A stretch of DNA of 11,841 nucleotides from a bacterium (GTDB lineage: Bacteria; SZUA-182; SZUA-191; JAJRXT01). Positions 6,596 through 11,841 of the stretch are shown piece after piece (position 1 is the stretch's first letter; each line of letters begins with the position of its first letter). Position numbers and translations under genes: made by a program. The notes beneath the pieces were generated by a model. It saw only the letters and a program-made list of their open reading frames with translations. It ran no database searches and was not told the DNA's origin. The stretch spans positions 1 through 11,841 of the forward strand of contig JAJRUU010000189.1 in NCBI GenBank assembly GCA_024277605.1, given 5' to 3'.

Positions 6596-6615
6596 CGCAT
6601 GCCAAAATTTGTCAA
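6588..6615 (-). promoter_or_regulatory. sigma-70 promoter of marR-hgcA
   Basis: On the - strand TTGACA (6615-6610) and TATACT (6593-6588) are 16 bp apart. The ATG lies about 45 nt downstream of the -10. It is a near-consensus promoter and the only strong one seen ahead of marR-hgcA-hgcB. Confidence 0.75.
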
Positions 6616-6634
6616 GGAAAAAAATAAAACATTA

Positions 6635-6778
6635 GAGGTAGTTGCAAAAGTCCTGTTTGGGTAGCCGCAGGCTTATAATCTGCGATTTGCAAATCACACG
6701 AAAACAAAGGTTTACGCAAACTAAAGTTTGCGGCTGGGACATGTCCCCCTTTAATTCAGAGACTTTTGCAACTACCTC
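6635..6778. mobile_element. MITE-like element with 18-bp perfect terminal inverted repeats
   Basis: GAGGTAGTTGCAAAAGTC (6635-6652) and its exact complement (6761-6778) bound a 144-bp element flanked on both sides by ATTA (6631-6634 and 6779-6782), an apparent 4-bp target duplication. There is no coding capacity. Inside are the 12-bp palindrome GATTTGCAAATC (6684-6695), a CGCAAAC-TAAA-GTTTGCG stem, long-range AGCCGCA/TGCGGCT arms, and GGGAC-AT-GTCCC. It lies between the divergent marR and fabZ promoters without cutting either. Confidence 0.88.
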
Positions 6779-6805
6779 ATTATATAAACCTTAATATTTT
6801 CCCGG

Positions 6806-6834
6806 TTGACCTGAACGGGCTTGAGCATTATAAT
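6806..6834 (+). promoter_or_regulatory. sigma-70 promoter of fabZ-lpxA
   Basis: TTGACC (6806-6811), 17-bp spacer, perfect TATAAT (6829-6834). The leader to the fabZ ATG is about 110 nt and contains AGCACGATAA twice, with no riboswitch that I recognise. Confidence 0.7.
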
Positions 6835-6950
6835 TGATTTATTACATTTGGCCAAACCAAACTGAATATCAGCGTTAGTTGTATGAGCACGATAAATACA
6901 TTAAGTAAGCAGCTAGCACGATAACCTTAAGAAACCAAGAGGAGGCATGG

Positions 6951-7406
6951 ATGCTGAATACAGATGATATTAGACGGATTCTACCCCATCGTTATCCATT
7001 TTTGATGGTGGATAAGGTATTGGAGATAAAGCTTGACGAGCGGATTATAGGCATTAAAAATGTCACCATAAACGAGCCCTATTTTGTGGGACACTTTCCT
7101 GAGCGACCCGTTATGCCGGGGGTGTTGATCGTGGAGACCCTGGCGCAAGTGGGGGCGATTTTATATATCCTTTCGCTTAAGAGCGAGGGAAATGCCCAGA
7201 TATATTTTATGGGAATAGATAAGTTTAAGTTTAGAAAACCAGTAGTGCCTGGTGATCAACTACGGCTGGAGGTAGATGTCACTCACCGCCGTAGCCGCGG
7301 TTGGCGGATGGACGGCCGGGCTTATGTTGGAGATAAATTAGTGGCTGAAGGTAAACTTACGGCGCTTATAAATATTACTAAAGGTGGTCAAGATGCCAAA
7401 AAATGA
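6951..7406 (+). CDS. fabZ: 3-hydroxyacyl-ACP dehydratase FabZ
   Basis: FabZ dehydrates 3-hydroxyacyl-ACP in fatty acid elongation, in the cytoplasm. At 151 residues it is full length for the hot-dog fold family. The opening HRYPFLMVD and the active-site segment GHFPERPVMPGVLIVETLAQ are intact, with catalytic H48 and E62. GAGGAGG lies just before the ATG. It overlaps lpxA by 14 nt; the pair is typical of lipid A operons, where both compete for or share 3-hydroxyacyl-ACP. Confidence 0.97.
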   Translation: MLNTDDIRRILPHRYPFLMVDKVLEIKLDERIIGIKNVTINEPYFVGHFPERPVMPGVLIVETLAQVGAILYILSLKSEGNAQIYFMGIDKFKFRKPVVPGDQLRLEVDVTHRRSRGWRMDGRAYVGDKLVAEGKLTALINITKGGQDAKK

Positions 7407-8202
7407 AGCAGGAGCGCAAAAAATACATGCGACTGCAATAGTCCATCCCAATGCCGAAATCGGGCAGGGAGTAACCATCGGTCCCTATGCTGTCATAGCC
7501 GACAAAGTCAGCATTGGAGCGCATACCAGTATTGGATCGCATGCCGTGATTGAGTCGGGAACCCAGCTTGGGCAAAATTGCCGGATTTATCCGCATACCG
7601 TTATCGGCGGTATTCCGCAATCGCTGAATTTCAAGGGCGAGGATAGCCTGCTTAAAATCGGCGACCATACGGTAGTGCGTGAGTTTGCCACCATAAACCG
7701 GGCTACCGCCGAGACGGGAGAAACGGTGATCGGTGAGTATTGCTATATCATGTCCTACGCCCATGTAGCGCATGATTGCCACCTGGGTGATCATTTAATA
7801 ATGGCCAATGCGGCAACGTTGGCCGGCCATATAAGCATTGGAGAGCATGCCATTTTGGGCGGTCTTACCCCGGTGCATCAATTTGTACGAATCGGGGCAT
7901 ATGCTATGGTGGGCGGCGCCTCAGGGGTGGGTAAGGATATTTTGCCCTATGTCATGGCTTCGGGGGTTCCGGCTAAGATCTACGGGCTTAATGTGGTAGG
8001 TTTAAAGCGCCACGGCTTTTCGCCTGAGACCATCAAAAAGCTGGAACAGGCTTATAAACTCATTTTCCACTCCAAATTAAATACCACTCAGGCGGTAGCG
8101 GCGATTAGGGAAAAGATAAACACTTGTCCCGAAATAGAGCATTGGCTGGAATTCATAAAATCCTCTAAACGCGGCATCTACAAAAAACCCGGTCGGCCAT
8201 AG
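7393..8202 (+). CDS. lpxA: UDP-N-acetylglucosamine O-acyltransferase LpxA
   Basis: LpxA moves a 3-hydroxyacyl chain from ACP to UDP-GlcNAc, the first step of lipid A synthesis. I choose the ATG at 7393, with AAGGTGG 5 nt upstream, over the GTG at 7384; the product is 269 residues, the usual length. The left-handed hexapeptide helix is plain (IHATAIVHPNAEIGQGVTIG and onward). The LpxA motifs are GGIPQ (72-76), HVAHDCH with catalytic H127, HQF (162-164), and GLKRHGFS (203-210), followed by the C-terminal helical domain. The usual downstream partners (lpxI or lpxB) do not follow; a palindrome-rich spacer does. Confidence 0.97.
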   Translation: MPKNEAGAQKIHATAIVHPNAEIGQGVTIGPYAVIADKVSIGAHTSIGSHAVIESGTQLGQNCRIYPHTVIGGIPQSLNFKGEDSLLKIGDHTVVREFATINRATAETGETVIGEYCYIMSYAHVAHDCHLGDHLIMANAATLAGHISIGEHAILGGLTPVHQFVRIGAYAMVGGASGVGKDILPYVMASGVPAKIYGLNVVGLKRHGFSPETIKKLEQAYKLIFHSKLNTTQAVAAIREKINTCPEIEHWLEFIKSSKRGIYKKPGRP

Positions 8203-8212
8203 CCACGGGGTG

Positions 8213-8343
8213 GCAGGCCAGGCCTGCATTAATTATGTGCCAGCGTTACTGCTAACCACCTGCGGTGGGGCAGTGTGATGTTTCGGCTTGGCCTCAAGCC
8301 GAAAACCGTTAGGGGACTTGTCCCCAAAGGAGTCTATGACTCC
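8213..8343. repeat. cluster of five short palindromes after lpxA
   Basis: Five stem-loops stand in 131 bp: GCAGGCC-A-GGCCTGC (8213-8227), CCACC-TGC-GGTGG (8256-8268), TTTCGGCTTG-GCCT-CAAGCCGAAA (8281-8304), GGGGAC-TT-GTCCCC (8312-8325) and GGAGTC-TAT-GACTCC (8329-8343). No T-run follows any of them. One or more may end lpxA transcription. The third has a covarying partner at 11651-11674. Confidence 0.75.
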
Positions 8344-8360
8344 CTACTCAGACATAATCC

Positions 8361-8390
8361 TTGACAAGAAAAAGCAGTTCGTGCTAATTT
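8361..8390 (+). promoter_or_regulatory. candidate promoter for the fic gene
   Basis: A perfect TTGACA (8361-8366) is followed after 18 bp by a weak -10, TAATTT (8385-8390). A better-looking TATACT (8390-8395) would leave a 23-bp spacer, which is too long. The position, about 50 nt before the ATG, fits. Confidence 0.4.
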
Positions 8391-8438
8391 ATACTATGAT
8401 ATTAACATGATAACAGTGACAAATCGTGTGACAAAACA

Positions 8439-9578
8439 ATGGACAAAAATAAACTAACTAAGGTCATGACCTTTAAATCCGGACAGTTTGTGTTCAGCCG
8501 GTCATATAATGAGCAAAAACTGGAAAGCAAGCTATCCCAGGTAGATATGCTTTACCATACGGTAGCTGAATTACCGATTTTACCTGACAGGGCTTCCCGG
8601 CTTGAAGAAGATATTATCAGGCGCTCTATCTTCGGCACCGCAGCTATTGAAGGAAACCCCTTATCAGAAGGGGAGGTAGAGACGCTTTTAACCAAGGAAA
8701 TTAAAAAAACTTACCAGAACAAAGCGGAACAGGAAATCAGCAATCTTAGAGCAGTCTACGACATGATCAAAAATGAAGTGCCAACCTTTCAAGAGAAAAT
8801 TCCCATTAACGAAGGCTTTATAAAAAAGATGCATGAAGCAATTACCGTTAACGTTGACTATAAGGATAACCAACCTGGCGTATATCGGAATCATATTGTT
8901 AAAGTAGGGAATGAGGAGCATGGGGGAATCTATACCCCGCCCAGGTTACTTGCGGATATAGAAAAATTGATGCAGGAGTTTGTTCTCTGGATTAATTCTG
9001 CTGAAATGTTAACAGAACCACCCGTTATCCGGGCGGCGTTTGCCCATTATTATTTGGGGCGTATTCACCCCTTTGGCGATGGTAATGGGAGAACGGCTCG
9101 TATTATCGAGGCTATTTTATTAAAGACTGCCGGAATAAAGTTTTTGCCTCCCATGCTGTCCAACTTCTATTATGCCAACCTTGATGATTATTTCTGGGCT
9201 TTCTCTCTTTCCAGGAAAAATAAAGCAAGCGATGTTACCCCCTTCCTGGATTTTTTCCTGCGGGGAGTGATCGAATCGTTAACGGAAATAAAAGACCGGA
9301 TTATGGAAATCATCCGCCGGTTGGCATTGAAAGACTATTATGAACAGCTAAAGCATAACCGCAGTATTACACAACGTCAGCATGATTTTTTGAGAATACT
9401 TCTGGAATATAAACTCCCTGATTTTTCACTTAATGATTTGTGGACAACCCCGGCGTTATCCACCGTCTATAACCCGGTAAGTGAGCGTACCGCCCGCAGG
9501 GATTTGGATAAGCTGACCAAAGAGAACCTGTTGCTACGTGAGGAAAATCGTTATAGTTTAAATCGCAAAGTTATATAG
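8439..9578 (+). CDS. Fic-domain AMP-transferase, class II self-inhibited, with C-terminal winged helix
   Basis: Fic proteins transfer AMP from ATP to target hydroxyls. The 379-residue product has the full active-site motif HPFGDGNGRTAR (H210 to R221). Upstream, T67-AAI-E71-G72 is the inhibitory-helix motif [S/T]xxxE[G/N], placed before the Fic core, as in class II enzymes that restrain themselves. The flap region near IYTPPRL (164-170) is the target-docking edge. The last 75 residues look like a winged helix (LSTVYNPVSERTARRDLDKL), common in this Fic group and suggestive of DNA binding. No Shine-Dalgarno is visible before the ATG at 8439; the ATG at 8466 has AAGG but too close. Targets are unknown, and it has no separate antitoxin partner. 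Confidence 0.92.
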   Translation: MDKNKLTKVMTFKSGQFVFSRSYNEQKLESKLSQVDMLYHTVAELPILPDRASRLEEDIIRRSIFGTAAIEGNPLSEGEVETLLTKEIKKTYQNKAEQEISNLRAVYDMIKNEVPTFQEKIPINEGFIKKMHEAITVNVDYKDNQPGVYRNHIVKVGNEEHGGIYTPPRLLADIEKLMQEFVLWINSAEMLTEPPVIRAAFAHYYLGRIHPFGDGNGRTARIIEAILLKTAGIKFLPPMLSNFYYANLDDYFWAFSLSRKNKASDVTPFLDFFLRGVIESLTEIKDRIMEIIRRLALKDYYEQLKHNRSITQRQHDFLRILLEYKLPDFSLNDLWTTPALSTVYNPVSERTARRDLDKLTKENLLLREENRYSLNRKVI

Positions 9579-9610
9579 TCTAACAGACTCTACCGGCACA
9601 AAGGCAGCTT

Positions 9611-10699
9611 ATGCAACGCAAATGGCTTAATCTGTTCCTCATTTACGGCTCCATTATCCTTATTTCTTTTTTTCATTACTATACCAGCACCGGCAATCAC
9701 GCCTTTCATGACATTTACCGGCGCTTATATTACATACCGATAATCTTCGCTGCGTTTTTATACGGTGTACGGGGGGCCATAGTTTGTTCGGTATGTATCA
9801 GCTTGATCTATGCCCCGCATGCCTTCTGGCATGCCGCTCATCTTGATCCGGCAAATCCCATGGAGAAGGGGCTGGAGATCGTATTATATAATGTAGTGGC
9901 TTTAGTCACCGGCATATTGGCTGCCAGAGAGAAGGAAGAAAAAGAGAAGCATCAGCATACCGCCTTAAATTTGGAAAAATCACTGGCTGAACTAAAACGA
10001 ATGGAGCGGGAATTGTTACAGGCGGAAAAGCTTTCGGCTATCGGTCAGCTAAGCGCTGGATTAGCCCATGAGATTCGTAACCCCTTGAGTTCTATAAAAG
10101 GGGCGGTGGAAATTCTGGCCGCCGACTTCCCCCCGCAGCACAAAAAATACCGCATGCTTCAGATATTGGATAAAGAAGCCGACCGCTTAAATAAAGTACT
10201 CTCCAGCTTCTTATCCTTCGCCAAGCCCCAACCAATGCAGTTTAAGCCCGGTGATATAATAAACCGCCTGGAAAAAGTGATAGGGCTAATCGAAGCCCAA
10301 GCAAGTCGCGCCGGTATAAATATAGTGCGTAATTATCCGGCTAAGCCGCCGCCGATAAACATGGATAAGGAGCAACTGGGGCAGGTGTTTTTAAACCTGA
10401 TGCTAAATTCCATCCAGTCTATGCCCGAAGGGGGAACGCTTACTATTAATATACAACAAGTCGCCAGAGACAATAAAACAATGCTAAAACTTTCCTTTTC
10501 CGATACAGGGGCAGGCATTAAGCCTGAAGACTTGCCCAATTTGTTTAATCCATTCTTTACCACCAAGCCGGAGGGAACCGGGCTAGGGCTGGCAATTTGT
10601 TATCGAATAATAGAACAACATAGTGGTAGAATAGAGGTGGAAAGTAAACCAGGAGAGGGTACTACTTTTAGTCTGTGGCTGCCCCAGGAAGAAGATTAA
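9611..10699 (+). CDS. membrane-bound sensor histidine kinase (orphan)
   Basis: This 362-residue kinase starts 32 nt after fic, with AAAGG 6 nt before the ATG. The N-terminal 105 residues hold three or four hydrophobic segments (about 8-24, 38-52, 55-70 and 88-104) with only short loops, so signals are probably sensed in or at the membrane. A short coiled coil (105-140) leads to the HisKA helix with phosphorylated H153 in AHEIRNPLSSIKG. The ATP-binding domain shows the N-box (N266), G1 DTGAGI (298-303), F-box FNPFFTTK and G2 GTGLGLAI (322-329). It resembles NtrB-like kinases in its core. No response regulator is adjacent, so its partner must be elsewhere. Confidence 0.93.
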   Translation: MQRKWLNLFLIYGSIILISFFHYYTSTGNHAFHDIYRRLYYIPIIFAAFLYGVRGAIVCSVCISLIYAPHAFWHAAHLDPANPMEKGLEIVLYNVVALVTGILAAREKEEKEKHQHTALNLEKSLAELKRMERELLQAEKLSAIGQLSAGLAHEIRNPLSSIKGAVEILAADFPPQHKKYRMLQILDKEADRLNKVLSSFLSFAKPQPMQFKPGDIINRLEKVIGLIEAQASRAGINIVRNYPAKPPPINMDKEQLGQVFLNLMLNSIQSMPEGGTLTINIQQVARDNKTMLKLSFSDTGAGIKPEDLPNLFNPFFTTKPEGTGLGLAICYRIIEQHSGRIEVESKPGEGTTFSLWLPQEED

Positions 10700-10718
10700 T
10701 TGGAAAGTGCGAAATCTC

Positions 10719-10746
10719 TTGACACCCCTCCCTCAACCGCTATAAT
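10719..10746 (+). promoter_or_regulatory. consensus promoter of the toxin-antitoxin pair
   Basis: TTGACA (10719-10724), 16-bp spacer, TATAAT (10741-10746): both boxes are perfect. GAATTA (10755-10760) and TAATTC (10777-10782) form an inverted repeat just downstream that could be the site for antitoxin autorepression. Confidence 0.8.
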
Positions 10747-10815
10747 AAATTACAGAATTACATAAAACGTAAAAATTAATTCCAAGCATATTTCCACCAC
10801 TAAGGAGAGGTAACT

Positions 10816-11136
10816 ATGTCCTTTGTTAAGGTTTTAAGACATGGACAGGTGACTGTTCCAAAACCGCTCAGAAAAATCTTAGGTATTGAAGAAGGGGATG
10901 TCCTGGAAGTGGTAGTAAGAAACAACGGTGTACTGTTTAAGCCAAAAGTAATGTTAGACAAAAAGACTCAACACGGCAGGAAACGGTTAGCGGCAGCTAA
11001 AGTTGCCAAAGAGGAAACAGCTACGGAAAAAGAGTGGCCCGCCTTAGCCGCCGCCAGCTTTATTTGTGACTGGGAAAACGAAAAAGACGCTATCTATGAC
11101 AACTGGGAAGAACAATACCATATATCAAAAGGGTGA
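10816..11136 (+). CDS. AbrB/MazE-like antitoxin
   Basis: AAGGAGAGG precedes the ATG by about 5 nt. Residues 1-48 are a SpoVT/AbrB swapped-hairpin DNA-binding domain (GQVTVPKPLRKILGIEEGD, then VLEVVV and GVLFKP). The remaining part, Lys/Ala-rich and then acidic (ATEKEWPALAA, CDWENEKDAIYDNWEEQY), would wrap the toxin. At 106 residues it is longer than E. coli MazE. The toxin gene overlaps its end, and the pair has its own promoter. Binding of the operator by the antitoxin or the complex is the usual control in this family. Confidence 0.9.
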   Translation: MSFVKVLRHGQVTVPKPLRKILGIEEGDVLEVVVRNNGVLFKPKVMLDKKTQHGRKRLAAAKVAKEETATEKEWPALAAASFICDWENEKDAIYDNWEEQYHISKG

Positions 11137-11452
11137 TGTTGTTTTAATCCCCTTTCCTTTTACTGACTTAACCAGCGCCAAAACCCGACCGGCGGTGGTA
11201 ATTAGTGTTGAAATGTTCCAAAGGGAAATCGGCGATTTTACCGTGGCTATGATTACCTCTGTGCCACGCCTCTCGTCCTATGATTATAAAATTAAAGACT
11301 GGCAAAAAGCCAACCTGCTTGCCCCCTCCTGGGTCAGAGCAAAAGTAGTGACTCTTGCTCCTGGATTGGTTCGCTATCAGCCGGGAAAATTAACCAAAAA
11401 GGATTTAAAAGAAGTAGAAAGAAGGATCCGGTTAGCCTTGGGGGCACCTTGA
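11096..11452 (+). CDS. PemK/MazF-family mRNA interferase toxin
   Basis: Toxins of this family are endoribonucleases that cut mRNA. The core KGDVVLIPFPFTDLTSAKTRP and AVVIS is typical, with the conserved Arg in KTRP, and MITSVPR supplies the conserved Ser/Thr region. I choose the ATG at 11096 (MTTGKNNTIYQKGD), giving 118 residues, the usual size; the upstream in-frame alternative at 11066 adds sequence buried in the antitoxin gene. The 41-nt overlap with the antitoxin implies translational coupling, and no strong Shine-Dalgarno is visible. A GGGGAC-AA-GTCCCC palindrome follows the stop within 5 nt. Confidence 0.9.
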   Translation: MTTGKNNTIYQKGDVVLIPFPFTDLTSAKTRPAVVISVEMFQREIGDFTVAMITSVPRLSSYDYKIKDWQKANLLAPSWVRAKVVTLAPGLVRYQPGKLTKKDLKEVERRIRLALGAP

Positions 11453-11456
11453 AAAA

Positions 11457-11470
11457 GGGGACAAGTCCCC
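11457..11470. repeat. GGGGAC-AA-GTCCCC palindrome
   Basis: It begins 4 nt past the toxin stop codon and may act as a 3' hairpin, but there is no T-run. It belongs to the GGGAC..GTCCC palindromes scattered through the window. Confidence 0.6.
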
Positions 11471-11477
11471 AATTGTC

Positions 11478-11674
11478 TTTTCGCTCAATCTCTGCGTTAT
11501 GCTCAAAATTTAATCCTCGGAATATCAACCATATGCCTGTGGTTAAATTTTTCGCATGGCCACAGGTGGCTGCCTTGATCTTGAGCGAAAATCCTAATTT
11601 TTCAAGGCACCCTTGGGTTATAATTCCGTTTGATTCTTTAAAGTTCGCTCTTTCGGCCTGTCCCCAGGCCGAAA
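11478..11674. repeat. nested inverted repeats in a non-coding stretch
   Basis: Between the toxin gene and the IS end I find no convincing gene; a frame from 11449 to 11703 has no homology that I recognise and crosses the stems. TTTTCGCTCAA (11478-11488) pairs with TTGAGCGAAAA (11581-11591), enclosing CCTGTGG/CCACAGG (11536-11542 and 11560-11566). CAAGG-CAC-CCTTG lies at 11603-11615 and competes with GCCTTGA/TCAAGGC pairing (11572-11578 and 11602-11608). TTTCGGCCTG-TCCC-CAGGCCGAAA (11651-11674) is a perfect 10-bp stem related to 8281-8304. This could be a structured RNA or the remains of a palindromic repeat element. Confidence 0.6.
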
Positions 11675-11718
11675 CACCAAGATTTTTTAGTTTTGCACGT
11701 TAGGTCACTACTGTCCGG

Positions 11719-11841
11719 TTAATAATCGAATAAATTCAACTGGATACAACCAGATGTTTCAGTTTTTTGGTAATCACATTGCGTAAGTAGCTGATAAATA
11801 TGAGGTCTCTCGAATAAAGAGATGCTCAAAATTTGCAAAAT
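11719..11841 (-). CDS. C-terminal end of an IS4-like transposase (partial)
   Basis: The - strand frame is open from the window edge for 40 codons and ends with TAA at 11719-11721. The peptide ILQILSISLFE, followed further on by IQLNLFDY at the C-terminus, matches from memory the typical end of IS4-family transposases with an N-terminal DUF4372 domain. The start of the gene lies beyond the window. The insertion sequence end should be just past the stop, within about 11700-11718 (CTACTGTCCGG); its exact boundary and target duplication cannot be fixed without the other end. Confidence 0.75.
   Translation of the reverse strand: MLQILSISLFERPHIYQLLTQCDYQKTETSGCIQLNLFDY

Noticed and set aside
11449..11703. 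84-residue frame after the toxin gene
   Set aside because: Its composition is unlike a protein, it runs through several perfect stem-loops, and it begins on the toxin's stop codon.
8281..11706. CGTTAGG after the two covarying hairpins as integron attC sites
   Set aside because: GTTAGGT at 11699-11705 fits the right core, but I could not find a matching RYYYAAC partner at a proper distance, the 8281 copy does not fit the core, and the genes are not arranged as single-gene cassettes.
11499..11833. 13-nt direct repeat ATGCTCAAAATTT at 11499 and 11821
   Set aside because: One copy lies in the transposase coding end, neither flanks a defined element, and the sequence is AT-rich enough to recur by chance.

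Overview
This window looks like chromosomal DNA from an anaerobic bacterium with an outer membrane. It carries fabZ-lpxA (lipid A synthesis) and an unmistakable hgcA/hgcB pair, the corrinoid protein and ferredoxin that methylate mercury and so far occur in anaerobes such as sulfate and iron reducers, syntrophs, methanogens and some fermenters. Two secreted proteins with a Cys-paired helical module remind me of Geobacter-like proteins, so Desulfobacterota or a neighbouring phylum is a reasonable guess. The sequence does not settle the lineage.

Left part (1-2145, + strand): a 5'-truncated CDS built of a duplicated 123-residue module, a small secreted protein sharing the same Cys-pair motif, and a short secreted beta-helix protein. 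The beta-helix gene lies between two inverted copies of a dispersed hairpin-rich repeat (copies A and B).

Centre (2146-6615, - strand): reading leftward from a consensus promoter with an overlapping palindromic operator candidate are a MarR-family regulator, hgcA, hgcB with an unusually Cys-rich tail, and a 54-residue protein with four Cys-Cys or Cys-x-Cys pairs that ends in CC like HgcB. Further on is a B12-type radical SAM protein. Repeat copy D fills the hgcA-hgcB gap and copy C sits just upstream of the radical SAM gene. The likely logic is that MarR controls its own promoter and hgcAB, HgcA and HgcB methylate Hg(II), and the small Cys-rich protein may handle the metal. That last role is inference.

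Right part (6616-11841, + strand): a 144-bp MITE-like element with perfect 18-bp inverted ends and an ATTA target duplication separates marR from the promoter of fabZ-lpxA. Then come a palindrome-dense spacer, a self-inhibited class II Fic AMP-transferase, an orphan membrane histidine kinase, and an AbrB/MazF-type toxin-antitoxin pair with its own consensus promoter. A structured non-coding stretch follows. The window ends inside the last 40 codons of an IS4-like transposase read from the - strand. Two hairpins with a compensatory base-pair change bracket the fic-kinase-toxin/antitoxin segment.
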